DNA of 64,000 nucleotides from Kocuria rosea subsp. polaris (GTDB taxonomy: Bacteria > Actinomycetota > Actinomycetes > Actinomycetales > Micrococcaceae). Every line of letters starts with the position of its first letter. Position 1 is the first letter of the stretch. The DNA lies in contig NZ_LQBK01000037.1 of assembly GCF_001483755.1 (NCBI RefSeq), positions 1 to 64,000 on the forward strand. The letters run 5' to 3'. Of the stretch, positions 7,595 to 16,869 are shown one piece after another. The position numbers were made by a program, and so were the translations under genes. Below the pieces are notes generated by a model. That model saw only the letters and a program-made list of their open reading frames with translations, ran no database searches and had not been told where the DNA came from.

Positions 7595-9577
7595 TCAGAT
7601 GGTTGCCGCGCGTGCTGCGATGAGTTCCCCGGCGGCGAAGCCGTAGACGCCTAGTCTTTGTCCCGGTACCACGTCCGCGACGGTCAGATGGACGCCGCCG
7701 TCTGTCACATCCTGGGAGGTCCGGGGGCGGGTGTCCAGGTAGAGGTCGATGCGGTCGATTCCGGCGACCGTCAGGTCCACGGTGGCCACACCACCGGTCG
7801 GGTCTCCGACAACTACCTCCAGTCGACGCGCTGGCATCGACGCCAGTATTTGCCCTGCTGCAGCCAACAGGTCGACGTTCCCGTTGAGCACATCATTGCG
7901 TGTCATCCGGTGGGTCGTGTCCGGCCGGACCCCAAGGTCTTCGACGGGGGTTCCCGCCGCCGCACCGACCCGTAGCGTTCGGCGAATAGCCGTCCGGAGG
8001 TTCGCGCCGTTGGGAAGCGCGCGGTAGGGCGAGTCGGCGTCCGCTGGATCTGGGATTTTTAGCAGCTGGGCCAGCAAACTGTGGGCCCAGACGTTTGCCC
8101 CACCCGCGCCGGTGTTGTCGTCGGTTCCAAGGATTTTTCCTATCTGATGGTCCGCGAACCCGGCGGCGAAGATATCCGTCGCCGAGTAGCAACGGGCATC
8201 GGTGATCATTACCACCGGCCCGTGATAGGTCTGACCGATCTCGTTCGCCCCGCTTGCAGGCGTGATGGGGTGCGCAGCCGAGTAAGTCGCCCCTGTCTCG
8301 GTGGCCTGCTCCAGCGATTCGTACCATGGCCCTAGATCGATCTGACCCGTCGGGTTATCTTTGTGCCGGCGAACAATCCGAAGGTTGAGCCCCGTGCTGA
8401 GGAACTGCGCCGGTTCGGGGAATATCGCCTTCGGAGTCAGGGTCTGCAGGAGGAACTCCGCGGCATAAATATGTCCGCCGCCGTTGTCCCGTACATCGAC
8501 GATCAGCCCATTCTGGGGCAACTGTCCGATCAAGCGTACGAATTCGTCGCGAAAAGCCACCGGATCCGGGACGTTAAAGGTGAATATCCGCACATACCCG
8601 AATGTCCCGCTTGTGGTGCTCACCGCCCGTGCTCGCACCACTCCTGGCATGGTGGTCGCGATGTCAGCGTCCGCCGCTGCCACCGGCTCAGTTAACTCAG
8701 CTGAGCTCTGCCCATCTTCGAGGCTCACGACATCGGGGCGGTACAGCAATTTCATTGCGCGTGACTTCTCGTCGGAATCTAGGTCCAGACCCATCGAGGT
8801 GGCCTCTACGCTCACCGCATCGTGGTCGGTAGCCGGCGGCAAGTTGGTCGCGACCTGCCATTGAACGCGCCACTCACGAGCCACTCCGTCGCTGCCAACA
8901 AAACTCACGATTACCCACTCCTCCTCCGGCGGGAGCTGGATGATCAGCGGGCGTAACGTCAGTGAATCAAGCCCTCGTGCCAGATTCGCCGCCTCATTGC
9001 TGCCCGCGAAGCGGGCGCCGTTCACCGCCACAGCGCGTGCGATCGGTGTTCCGTTCCAATGAGTGATCTCCGCGCCCACGCCGAAACCTTCGGCGTGGAC
9101 CCCTCCCATGATCTCCGTGACAATGTAGTGGTCAGCACCGGAGTCGTAGGCTTTTTCGATCCGGAACGGCAGGAAGGCGATACGGCCAGCAAAGGGCGCC
9201 GGGAGTAGATAGTTGGTATGTAGGTCACGCACCGAGTGAAAGATGCTCGACATTTGCCCGTGAAACAACCACTCCGGATCCATCGTCGAGTCCGTCTGCC
9301 GATCCAGCCTCGTGCGCAGCAGCTGCAGGCGCCGCACCGGGTTCGCCGCGTGCATCGCCTCCTTCAACGGCAAATGCACGTAGTTCGATTCGACCAGGAG
9401 CAGCGCCTGATCGACGATCAGTTGGCGATCCTGCAACGTCAACGAGCCTGCTTGGGCAAGAAACGCACCCAGAGCTTCGGACGCTAAGTCAGGCACGTCA
9501 CCTTCTCGACTATCTCGTGCCATTGTCCGGTGCGCTAACGCACTCGCATTTGTTGTTGGCTGCTCAGATTTAGACAT
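7595..9577 (-). CDS. S41-family (C-terminal processing type) serine peptidase
   Basis: 660 residues. The C-terminal half carries the S41 core: VDVRDNGGG, then the nucleophile Ser465 in DARCYSATDIFAAG, with a glycine-rich DDNTGAGGA loop after it. The N-terminal 230 residues include a helical region and a PDZ-like segment (GGVHAEGFGVGAEITHWNG). No signal peptide is visible, although many S41 proteases are exported, so a cytoplasmic or peptide-processing role is possible. An AAGGAG ribosome binding site 7 bases upstream fixes the ATG at 9577. It stands alone. Substrate unknown. Confidence 0.88.
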   Translation of the reverse strand: MSKSEQPTTNASALAHRTMARDSREGDVPDLASEALGAFLAQAGSLTLQDRQLIVDQALLLVESNYVHLPLKEAMHAANPVRRLQLLRTRLDRQTDSTMDPEWLFHGQMSSIFHSVRDLHTNYLLPAPFAGRIAFLPFRIEKAYDSGADHYIVTEIMGGVHAEGFGVGAEITHWNGTPIARAVAVNGARFAGSNEAANLARGLDSLTLRPLIIQLPPEEEWVIVSFVGSDGVAREWRVQWQVATNLPPATDHDAVSVEATSMGLDLDSDEKSRAMKLLYRPDVVSLEDGQSSAELTEPVAAADADIATTMPGVVRARAVSTTSGTFGYVRIFTFNVPDPVAFRDEFVRLIGQLPQNGLIVDVRDNGGGHIYAAEFLLQTLTPKAIFPEPAQFLSTGLNLRIVRRHKDNPTGQIDLGPWYESLEQATETGATYSAAHPITPASGANEIGQTYHGPVVMITDARCYSATDIFAAGFADHQIGKILGTDDNTGAGGANVWAHSLLAQLLKIPDPADADSPYRALPNGANLRTAIRRTLRVGAAAGTPVEDLGVRPDTTHRMTRNDVLNGNVDLLAAAGQILASMPARRLEVVVGDPTGGVATVDLTVAGIDRIDLYLDTRPRTSQDVTDGGVHLTVADVVPGQRLGVYGFAAGELIAARAATI

Positions 9578-10274
9578 CCGCTGGCTCCTTATTGGCGACT
9601 TCGGAGATTTATCCGCCAGCTTCTCTGCCTTCCGACGACGAGAAGCCCGTTTCTCATTTCATCGACGCACACGATTTCCATTGGCGGGGACCACGACTAC
9701 CTTCACGTAACCTCACGCGTTAAGCACTCAGGCGCGACTGGCCTTGTGGTGGGGCGACTGTTGCACCTGGGCGACTAACCTGGAGGACACCATCTCGACG
9801 TGGGCGTTACTGGGGCGTTACTGCCTCCTCCTCCCAAGCTGATATGACTCCTTCCACAGCCAATATTCTGAGGTGGTCTTACCCGTGGCGTCGGTGTTGC
9901 ACATTCCGCGTTGCAGGAGTGCCTACCCCGCTCAGGGAACCATGCGGCCTTCGCAGTTGCTCTCCTGAACTGCGTCAGTCCCCTGGGATCATGGACACCA
10001 GAGCTATTCCGCTCGCTACGATGAGGCTGTCAGGGGCGATTACGACGGCGCTGACTGGTTCCAGGAAGCGAAGCTGTGTACGGATCGGGGCTTGACGGCC
10101 TGACCAGGCCACCGGATCAGCCAGCATCTCAGCAGTTATGGCTCCCACCGCCCAGGGCCACGTACCGGGTAGAGCCGTGGTCCGTGCTGGGCTGAAAGTC
10201 CCTGACGGCCGGGACGGAAGGCGTTGGAGTAGGTCGCCTGTCGGGTGCCGTTGCCCCACGGCAACCATTCCGCC
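9578..10274. other. Intergenic region without a supported gene
   Basis: About 700 bases between the divergent S41 and VOC genes. The only frames (for example 9975-10298 minus) lack a ribosome binding site and any family resemblance. A short direct repeat, GCGTTACTG, occurs twice near 9804-9824. The promoters of both neighbours must lie here. Confidence 0.4.
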
Positions 10275-10640
10275 ATGACACCGCAGCCCCGCCATCACTC
10301 GCTCAACTACATTGAAATGACCGTCACCGACCTCGACGCGGCGAAAGCGTTCTACACCGAGGCATTCGAGTGGAGACTTGTCGACTACGGTCCCGAATAC
10401 GCTGACATCGCGTCCTCAAACGATGACGGCGCCGAAGTAGGAGGACTGCTGGCGGCTGCCGAGCCGCGCCCGAGTGGAGGTCCCTTCGTGCTGCTCTACT
10501 CGGAGGACCTGGAGGCAACGCAGCGGGCCATCGTCAAAACCGGTGGACGCATCATCCAGGAGCCGTACACGTTCCCGGGCGGCCGGAGACTGCACTTCGC
10601 TGATCCCAGCGGCAACGAGCTCGGGGTCTGGGCGAAGTAA
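10275..10640 (+). CDS. VOC (glyoxalase/bleomycin-resistance) superfamily protein
   Basis: 121 residues with one vicinal-oxygen-chelate fold unit. It has the N-terminal NYIEMTVTDLDAAKAFYTEA repeat, a central FVLLYSEDLEATQRAIVKTG segment and the closing HFADPSGNELGVWAK with the usual metal-binding Glu. These small cytoplasmic proteins bind or isomerise small ligands; this subgroup is often annotated as a glyoxalase but rarely tested. An upstream in-frame GTG at 10245 would add an unlikely Pro/His-rich extension, so the ATG at 10275 is preferred. Confidence 0.85.
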   Translation: MTPQPRHHSLNYIEMTVTDLDAAKAFYTEAFEWRLVDYGPEYADIASSNDDGAEVGGLLAAAEPRPSGGPFVLLYSEDLEATQRAIVKTGGRIIQEPYTFPGGRRLHFADPSGNELGVWAK

Positions 10641-10892
10641 GAACGGCCGGCGATCAGAGTGTCGGGTGCGCCCATCCCGGGGACGGCCTCCATGTCGTCA
10701 GGAGCCGCCAGGATCGCCCACACCGAACTGAATTGCACCCTTAACCCCGTGGGGCGTGCGTCTGCGCTGTCCTCGCTAGGCCGGCAATTGCCGGTCTTGC
10801 CTCGCGCGAGCGCGTGGCGCCCGGAATCGGTGCCGGTGGGCTGGCTACGCTCGAGCTGACCAGTAGTCCGGCGTTGCAGAGGAGCTCACCCC

Positions 10893-11138
10893 GTGTCCGT
10901 GGAGATCACCGAGGGCGGTGCCGTGGTGGCTGCCGGCCAGCCCGTCGACTACGCCACCGCCTACAGCTGGGCCGTGGACAACCCTGAGAAGATCACCTCC
11001 CTGGTGGAGGACACCAAGGCGTTCGTCACGGTGATCGCTGACGCCGAGACCGCCCCTGTCGAACGACAGCAGTCCGCGGTGCGTGAGGCGTTCACCGCTG
11101 GCCGGCCCAGGCAGCCCGGGGACTCTTGGAGCTCCTGA
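10893..11138 (+). CDS. Small hypothetical protein (81 residues)
   Basis: GTG start with a GAGGAG box 8 bases upstream. The first 60 residues are soluble and look folded (VAAGQPVDYATAYSWAVDN, then KITSLVEDTKAFVTVIADAE). The tail is Pro/Ser-rich and probably disordered. I do not recognise the family. It is monocistronic and ends at a strong hairpin shared with the convergent nuclease gene. Confidence 0.6.
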   Translation: MSVEITEGGAVVAAGQPVDYATAYSWAVDNPEKITSLVEDTKAFVTVIADAETAPVERQQSAVREAFTAGRPRQPGDSWSS

Positions 11139-11157
11139 GTACCGGCCGAGGACACGG

Positions 11158-11208
11158 CGAAGCCCCGCCCTCCGGATCCCTGCCGGGACGAGGTGAAGCG
11201 GGGCTTCG
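11158..11208. terminator. Bidirectional terminator hairpin
   Basis: Perfect 11-base arms (CGAAGCCCCGC at 11158-11168; its complement at 11198-11208) lie between two convergent genes, which fits a shared terminator. Confidence 0.7.
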
Positions 11209-11226
11209 TGCTGATGGGGGAGCCGC

Positions 11227-12360
11227 TCAGCTCTCGCAGGCCACGCCGTCGCCGTCACGGTCGAGCTTGGGGGCGTAGCCCGGGGACCCGGCGTAGAGCG
11301 GAGCCGCACCGGCGGCCTTGGCCGCGGCGCAGTTGGCGAACCCGCCGGTCGGGCCGGCCGGAGCAGCCGGCGCGGCGGGCACCGGCTCGGGCTTCGGAGC
11401 GGGGGCGACTGGGGCCGGAGCCACGGGGGCAGGCTCGGGGACGACCGGCTCGAGCGCCACTGGGGCCGGCTCGGGTGCCTTCTGCGCCGGGGCAGGTGCC
11501 GGCTTGGGTGCCTTCTCGACCGGGGCCGGGGCGTTGGCGTCGATGTTGGCGAGGACCGCGGTGGTCGGGACTTCCTGGCCTTCGCAGTCGGCGAGCACCT
11601 CGGTTATCGCGGTCTTCTCCGGGGCGGTGACCCACAGCTCGTATTTGGCCTTCACCGCGATCTGGATGGCGACGAACTCGCAGCGGAAGTCCACGTTCGG
11701 CGGCAGCCACTCATTGGCGGGCTTGTCGGACTTCGCCTGGTTGGTCGGCCCGTCCACCGCCAGCAGGTTCAGCGGGTCATTGGCCAGCTCCACGCGCTGG
11801 TCCTGGGAGAGGTTGCGGGCCCCGGTGATCCAGGCGTTGCCGAGTGAGACCACGTGGTCGATCTGCACGTCGGAGGAGGTGGCCGGCCCTCGCACGAAGT
11901 CGATCGTGGTGTCGGTGTAGGGGTCCGGGTCCAGGACCCCGGAGTCGACCTTGCACCCGTCGGCGGAGACGACGTCGTCGAGGTCACGGTTGAGGATTTC
12001 CTGGCGGGTGTCCTCGCAGTCGCCGTCGGCGTCGATCCACCCGCCGAACAAGCCGTCACGGTCGTAGTCGGACATGGTGCCCCGGGCGGCGACCTTCAAC
12101 TCGTTGAGCGCGGTCAAGGCCTCGGAGGAGGCGGCCGCGGGCGCGGCCGGGGCCTGCGTCGGAGTGGTCGTGGGCTCCGCAGACGCGCTGGAAGCCGTGG
12201 GGGAGGGAGCTGCTGTGCTCGCAGCGGTGGCGGGACTGCCACCGGGGTCGGCCGGGGCGCTGGTGCAGCCGGTGAGTAGGGCCAGGGCCATGGCCGCCGA
12301 GGTCCAGGCAGCGGCGGTGCGGCCGCGGGCGCGGCGGGAGACGGGAGGGTGGAGGGGCAT
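11227..12360 (-). CDS. Secreted lipoprotein nuclease: HNH (DUF1524-like) plus excalibur domain
   Basis: 377 residues. A lipoprotein signal ends ALLTGC near residue 32, and a Thr/Ala/Pro-rich spacer follows. The HNH/DUF1524-type nuclease region (about 80-260) shows VQIDHVVSLGNAW, NDPLNLLAVDGPTNQAKSD and ANEWLPP. A Pro/Ala/Glu repeat stalk (about 265-335) leads to an excalibur calcium-binding module (FANCAAAKAAG and LDRDGDGVACES). Such proteins are surface-anchored or released DNases; here it could degrade extracellular DNA for nutrition or as a barrier to competing DNA. An AGGAG lies close to the ATG. It is monocistronic. Confidence 0.85.
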   Translation of the reverse strand: MPLHPPVSRRARGRTAAAWTSAAMALALLTGCTSAPADPGGSPATAASTAAPSPTASSASAEPTTTPTQAPAAPAAASSEALTALNELKVAARGTMSDYDRDGLFGGWIDADGDCEDTRQEILNRDLDDVVSADGCKVDSGVLDPDPYTDTTIDFVRGPATSSDVQIDHVVSLGNAWITGARNLSQDQRVELANDPLNLLAVDGPTNQAKSDKPANEWLPPNVDFRCEFVAIQIAVKAKYELWVTAPEKTAITEVLADCEGQEVPTTAVLANIDANAPAPVEKAPKPAPAPAQKAPEPAPVALEPVVPEPAPVAPAPVAPAPKPEPVPAAPAAPAGPTGGFANCAAAKAAGAAPLYAGSPGYAPKLDRDGDGVACES

Positions 12361-12777
12361 GTCGCTCCTGGGGGAGGGGTCGGGTCATCTCGGGGATCAC
12401 GGAGGTACCCGGCACGGGGGATCGAGGCGTCTCTCATCTTCCTACCGGCTGGTCACCAAAGCGAACAGGCAGCGGATGTGACGGCCCACCGCAAGAACGT
12501 CACCGCCACAGGCTCTCGTGCGGCCCCGTAGCAGCCTGCTGTCACCAGCTATCGGTGCGAGGAGGCCGACTGCGGGTCACCGGGGGAGAACGCGGTGTCC
12601 CGGGGCGAAGGGACGCCCCCACCACCGCTGGGGTAGACGACCGAGCAGGGGGGAGGGTGCCGAGGCATCTCGGACAGCGCGGACTCGGCACCCGCATTCC
12701 CTCGAGGTGCCAGAGACAGGGGTCCGGCGGCGGTGGACGGCGCCTCCGTAGGCTGGGCGTATGCGAAAGAGAACACC
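12361..12777. other. Promoter-bearing gap between divergent genes
   Basis: 417 bases separate the divergent nuclease and ABC-exporter genes. No gene is supported. The frames inside are GC-rich shadows without ribosome binding sites. I could not identify clear promoter hexamers. Confidence 0.35.
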
Positions 12778-13731
12778 ATGAGTGAGCCGCTGGTCCACAT
12801 TGACGACTTCCGGATGATCTTCGGGAACTCCACTGTGATCGAGGATTTGTCCTTCGATGTGCACGCGGGGGAGACCTTTGGGTTCCTGGGCTCTAACGGG
12901 TCCGGGAAGACCACGACCCTGCGGGCGTTGTTGGGGATCTATCAGCCCACCGCGGGGACCCTGCACATCAACGGCAAGTCCTTCGCGCCTGCCGACGGGG
13001 CCCGGCTCGGGTACCTGCCGGAGGAGCGAGGGCTGTACAAGAAGGAACCGGTGCTCGAGACCATGGCCTACTTCGGCCGCCTCAAAGGCCTCGACAAACA
13101 GGCGGCTCGGTCCTGGTCACTGGAATACCTCGAACGCGTCGGGCTGGCCGACAAAGCAGCCACCCGCCTGGACAAGCTTTCTGGGGGTCAGCAGCAGAAG
13201 GTGCAGCTGGGGGTGACGATCATGAACACCCCGGAACTGCTGATCCTGGACGAGCCGACCAAGGGCTTCGACCCGGTCAACCGCCGGCTGCTGATGGACA
13301 TCATCGAAGACCAGCAAAAGGCCGGGGCGACGGTGGTGATGGTCACCCACCAGATGGAAGAGGTCGAGCGGCTCTGTGATCGGGTGATCCTGCTCAAGGA
13401 CGGCACCTCCCACGCCTACGGCACGGTGCGGGAGGTGCAGGAGCAGTTCGGCGGCACTACCTACCGGGTGACCCACACCGGTGTGGTACCAAATTCACAC
13501 CACTACACCGTGATGAGCAGCCGCCCGGCAGGGGAGGGGCAGGTGTCCGATCTCGCCCCGGCCCCGGGTGCCGATGAGACCACGGTGCTCACCGAGCTCG
13601 TGGGCGCCGGTGTCCCGGTCAGCGGCTTCAGCGCCGCCCGGATCTCCTTGGAGGAGATCTTCATCCGCGTCTACGGCGCCGACAGCCTCGAGGACGCCAG
13701 CCAACCCGAGACGGCGGGGGTGGGGGCCTGA
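12778..13731 (+). CDS. ABC exporter ATP-binding protein (NatA-like)
   Basis: 317 residues. Walker A is GSNGSGKTTT, signature LSGGQQQKVQLG, Walker B LLILDEPTKG, and the switch His is in MVTHQMEEV. The C-terminal 80 residues form the extension typical of NatA-type exporters. It would energise export of Na+, drugs or peptides with the permease encoded next to it. The ATG at 12778 starts the conserved fold; an upstream in-frame GTG at 12733 adds an unconserved leader. Its TGA overlaps the permease ATG by one base, implying translational coupling. Confidence 0.92.
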   Translation: MSEPLVHIDDFRMIFGNSTVIEDLSFDVHAGETFGFLGSNGSGKTTTLRALLGIYQPTAGTLHINGKSFAPADGARLGYLPEERGLYKKEPVLETMAYFGRLKGLDKQAARSWSLEYLERVGLADKAATRLDKLSGGQQQKVQLGVTIMNTPELLILDEPTKGFDPVNRRLLMDIIEDQQKAGATVVMVTHQMEEVERLCDRVILLKDGTSHAYGTVREVQEQFGGTTYRVTHTGVVPNSHHYTVMSSRPAGEGQVSDLAPAPGADETTVLTELVGAGVPVSGFSAARISLEEIFIRVYGADSLEDASQPETAGVGA

Positions 13732-14969
13732 TGGGACAGCACAACCTCTCCACGGTCGTCGGGTTCGAGTTCCTCCGGACCGTGCGCAAGCGCGGGTTCT
13801 GGATCGCGGTCCTGGCCGTACCGGCGGTCATCGCGATCATCTTCGCCCTGTCCTTCACCTCCAACACCTCGATCAGCAACTCCTCCCAGGCTCAGGCCGA
13901 GGCCGAGCTCACCTTCGCCTACACGGACCCTTCCGGGACCATCCCGGACGAGTTGGCTGCCGCTTATGGCGGCGAAGTTGCCACCAACCCCGATGCGGCG
14001 ATCGAGGCGGTACAGACGGGAGAACTGGACGCCTACTTCGCCTACCCGGTCGATCCGGCTGCCGAGCCGATCGAAGTGACCGGGGCAGACCGGGGGCTCT
14101 TCGACAACGGGGCCTACGAGGCCGTCGCCGCATCCCTGCTGACCACCGCCGCCCAGGCCCAGATCGGGGACCCGGGTCTGGCCGCGGCCGCGGCCGGGGA
14201 TCTGGAGGTGGAGTCCACGATCTTCCGCGACGGGGAGGTCACCGGCGGGTTCACCGAGGCCATCGCCCCGCTGGGGCTACTGGTGGTGTTCTTCCTGGTA
14301 ATCGTGATGCTGTCGAACCAGATGCTCAACTCCACCCTGGAGGAGAAGGAGAACCGGGTCACCGAGATGATCCTCACCACCGTGAACCCCACGACCTTGG
14401 TGCTGGGCAAGATCCTGGCCGTCTTCGCCGTCGGGGCCGTGCAGATCCTGGTGCTGCTGGCCCCGGTGGTGATCGGCTACGTCTTCTTCCGCGACCGGAT
14501 GAACATCCCCGACCTGGATTTGAGCCGGCTGCCACTGGATGCGGGGACCATGGTCGTGGCGGTGTTGCTGCTGATCGGCGGGTTCGTGCTGTTCACGGGG
14601 GTGCTGGTGGCGATCGGGGCGATCATGCCCACCGCCAAGGACGCCGGAGTGATCTTCGGGCCGCTGATCTTCTCCATGTTCATCCCCTTCTACGCCATCA
14701 GCCTCACCATCTCCGACCCCGATGCGCTCATCGTGCAGGTCTTCACGTTCTTCCCGCTCACCGCCCCGGTCACCGCGATGCTGCGCAACGGCTTCGGCAC
14801 CCTCGACCCGCTCACCGCCGGCATCGTCATCGCCGAGCTGTTCGTGTTCGGGATCCTGGTGCTGCGGGTGGCGGTGCAGTTGTTCCGCTACGGCTCCATC
14901 GCCTACACCGACAAGCTCAACCCCCGCACCGTCCTGGGGCGCCGGCGCCCGGCCACGGCGAAGAACTAG
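13731..14969 (+). CDS. ABC-2 type exporter permease (NatB-like)
   Basis: 412 residues: one N-terminal membrane helix (about 20-42), a large extracytoplasmic domain (about 43-180), then five or so membrane segments. The intracellular loop NSTLEEKENRVTEMILTTV is characteristic of the ABC-2/NatB family. It forms the membrane half of the exporter with the preceding ATPase. The substrate cannot be read from sequence; Na+/K+ efflux and antimicrobial extrusion are both known in the family. Confidence 0.9.
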   Translation: MGQHNLSTVVGFEFLRTVRKRGFWIAVLAVPAVIAIIFALSFTSNTSISNSSQAQAEAELTFAYTDPSGTIPDELAAAYGGEVATNPDAAIEAVQTGELDAYFAYPVDPAAEPIEVTGADRGLFDNGAYEAVAASLLTTAAQAQIGDPGLAAAAAGDLEVESTIFRDGEVTGGFTEAIAPLGLLVVFFLVIVMLSNQMLNSTLEEKENRVTEMILTTVNPTTLVLGKILAVFAVGAVQILVLLAPVVIGYVFFRDRMNIPDLDLSRLPLDAGTMVVAVLLLIGGFVLFTGVLVAIGAIMPTAKDAGVIFGPLIFSMFIPFYAISLTISDPDALIVQVFTFFPLTAPVTAMLRNGFGTLDPLTAGIVIAELFVFGILVLRVAVQLFRYGSIAYTDKLNPRTVLGRRRPATAKN

Positions 14970-14982
14970 CTTCCACCGCTCG

Positions 14983-15043
14983 GCCCGTCTGACTGGTGGA
15001 CGGGCAACGACTCCGGCCCCGAGCGCATCGCGCGCCCGGGGCC
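14983..15043. terminator. Tandem hairpins between exporter operon and DUF4193 gene
   Basis: Two adjacent stem-loops occur (14983-14989 with 14999-15005; 15015-15021 with 15037-15043) in the short convergent gap, consistent with termination from both sides. Confidence 0.55.
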
Positions 15044-15076
15044 TGAGCCGTGTGTTCCATCAATGGCCTGCGGAGC

Positions 15077-15382
15077 TCAGCCCTCGCAGTCGGTGCAGTA
15101 GCTGGTTCCGTTCTTCTGGCGGGCGAGCTGGGAGCGGTGGCGGACCAGGAAGCAGGAGCCGCAGGTGAACTCGTCGGCCTGCTCCGGGACGACGGCCACG
15201 GTGAGCTCTTCGTGGGAGAGGTCCGCCCCGGGCAGGTCGATGCCCTCGGCGGTGTCGAAGTCCTCGGCGTCGATGACCGCGGTCTGGGTGGCGGCGCTGC
15301 GCTGGACCTGGATCGCCTCCAGGGACTCGTTGGCCGGCTCGTCCTCGGGCCGGGAGCGCGGAGCGTCGTAATCGGTGGCCAT
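15077..15382 (-). CDS. DUF4193 family protein
   Basis: 101 residues, the usual family length. The acidic N-terminus begins MATDYDAPR, the centre has GIDLPGADLSHEELTV, and two CxxC knuckles (CGSC and CTDC) near the end suggest a zinc ribbon. DUF4193 is widespread in Actinobacteria, usually on the chromosome; its function is undetermined. Transcription is leftward from the gap that also holds the promoter of the next rightward gene. Confidence 0.9.
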   Translation of the reverse strand: MATDYDAPRSRPEDEPANESLEAIQVQRSAATQTAVIDAEDFDTAEGIDLPGADLSHEELTVAVVPEQADEFTCGSCFLVRHRSQLARQKNGTSYCTDCEG

Positions 15383-15496
15383 GGTCTGGTGCGTGCTCCT
15401 TTGAGCAGGAAGGGGGTGCTGGCATCGACCACAACTCAGACACGAGGCCCGCTATTCCAGTGATCGTGGACCATCGCGCCCATTAATCCATGGTTG

Positions 15497-15526
15497 TTGA
15501 CATATCAAGTTACTGGAGTGTATGAA
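15497..15526 (+). promoter_or_regulatory. Sigma70-like promoter with TTGACATATCAA operator-like motif
   Basis: TTGACA (15497-15502) and TATGAA (15521-15526) are 18 bases apart, about 40 bases before the small membrane protein gene. The -35 box lies within the near-palindrome TTGACATATCAA. The identical 12-mer, also followed by GGAGTG, occurs on the minus strand at 47103-47092 before the helicase operon. Confidence 0.55.
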
Positions 15527-15565
15527 ATAGACTAAAGTCTAGTTCGAGCTCGAGGAGGGCCTCTA

Positions 15566-15847
15566 ATGGCAGGCGCATTGATCGCGGTGACTACTGGTGT
15601 CGGCGGTTCTGCGGCCGTGGTGGCCGCCGCCGGGCTGTGGCTGTCCGTTAAAGTCGATCAAATGCCGGATCCGGCCTCGATGGCTCTGCTGGTGGCTGGG
15701 GTGGTGCTACTGGCTATCGGGTTCGTAGCGAACTTTGAGCACCAGTCGCGCCTGTGGACTGCTCGGATGGAAGCGCAGCTCCAAGAGCGCAGGCGCGAGT
15801 TGCAGTCGCTGGGGATCACCCCAGGTCATTCGACTCAGACACAGTGA
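15566..15847 (+). CDS. Small two-helix membrane protein
   Basis: 93 residues with a GAGGAGG ribosome binding site about 8 bases upstream. Two hydrophobic helices (about 5-26 and 39-58) are followed by a charged amphipathic C-terminal helix (TARMEAQLQERRRELQSL), probably cytoplasmic. No family recognised. Its promoter motif matches that of the conjugative helicase operon, so it may belong to the element's regulon. Confidence 0.65.
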   Translation: MAGALIAVTTGVGGSAAVVAAAGLWLSVKVDQMPDPASMALLVAGVVLLAIGFVANFEHQSRLWTARMEAQLQERRRELQSLGITPGHSTQTQ

Positions 15848-16044
15848 CGGCCACGGTGGGTGCGCACGGCAGGCGAGGCCTCGGAGCAGTCCAGCTCACC
15901 GCGGCCTTACGCAAGTCCGGTTAGCGGCCGGCCCTTGCAGGGAGTCCCGGGAGGCGGCGGTCGCCGCATGGTCGCGCTGGTCGCCGTTCATGAGGTTCTG
16001 CAGCAGGCCTGGACACCCTAGGCCGTGAACCTGCCGGTTCGGGT

Positions 16045-16869
16045 TCAGGTCAGATGGTCGTGGTCCCCGCGGACCCACCCCACGTGCCGGGCGGCGGAGC
16101 GTGCCACTGCGTCCCGGGCCCCGGCCTCGATGGCGCCCCCGGTGTTGCTGTAGAGCCGGTCGAATTCCAGGGCCGTGGCGGCCGCCGCGATCCGTTGCAC
16201 CACGGCCGCCGAGAGCGGGTACTGATTGACGTAGCTGCGCATGAACGCCACCGTCCGCCCGTCCGGGTTGGCGTAGAGCGTGTCGCCGGCCAGCAGCACG
16301 CCGCGGCCCTGAGCCCCGGCCTCCCAGTGCACCACAGCGCTGCCGGGAAAGTGCCCACCCAAGGTGTGCAACCTCACTCCGGGCAGCAGTTGCCGCTGCC
16401 CTGACCAAGAGCTGATCACCGGATCCTCGCGTTGCACCCATTGGCGGTCGGCCTCGGCCACCATCACCGGAACCCCGCCCAGGGCGCGGGACCATTCAAC
16501 CTGCACCCCGTACATGTGCGGGTGGCTGGCGATGATGAAGGCGGCCCCGCCCAACTCCTGCACCCGCTCGATCGCGGCCGAATCGAGGAAGCCGGTCGGA
16601 TCCCACAGCAGGCTCCCAGCCGGAGTACGCAACAACAGGGCACGCTGGCCGATCCCGAAACGGGGAACGACACGGATTCCGTACAGGTCCGGCTCGAGCT
16701 GCTCGAACCGGGTCTCATGGCCCGCCCTCCGCAGCTCTTCCAGAGTCGTCCACCGCGGGCCATGGAGCACCTTGTCCTCCCGGTCGTCCGCGCAGATTGC
16801 GCAGCCTTTCGGAGGCTGGGCCGTCAGAGCATGCTCCACACCACACGATCGACAAATCCACACAGGCAC
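16045..16869 (-). CDS. MBL-fold metallo-hydrolase with N-terminal Cys-rich segment
   Basis: 274 residues. The N-terminus (ICRSCGVEHA and CAICADDRE) resembles a small zinc knuckle. The rest is a metallo-beta-lactamase-like fold with SHPHMYGVQ in the position of the first metal motif, GGHFPGSAV for the next ligand and LLAGDTLY for the bridging Asp. The first motif lacks the usual Asp-His of HxHxDH, so one metal site may be altered. Start: AGGAGGAG sits just before GTG codons at 16869 and 16863. The longer frame to 17037 would add an Arg-rich leader with no ribosome binding site. Substrate unknown. Confidence 0.82.
   Translation of the reverse strand: MPVWICRSCGVEHALTAQPPKGCAICADDREDKVLHGPRWTTLEELRRAGHETRFEQLEPDLYGIRVVPRFGIGQRALLLRTPAGSLLWDPTGFLDSAAIERVQELGGAAFIIASHPHMYGVQVEWSRALGGVPVMVAEADRQWVQREDPVISSWSGQRQLLPGVRLHTLGGHFPGSAVVHWEAGAQGRGVLLAGDTLYANPDGRTVAFMRSYVNQYPLSAAVVQRIAAAATALEFDRLYSNTGGAIEAGARDAVARSAARHVGWVRGDHDHLT

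Noticed and set aside
9975-10298. 107-codon minus-strand frame in the gap before the VOC gene
   Set aside because: A short part looks protein-like, but it overlaps the VOC start region, lacks a ribosome binding site and matches nothing I know.
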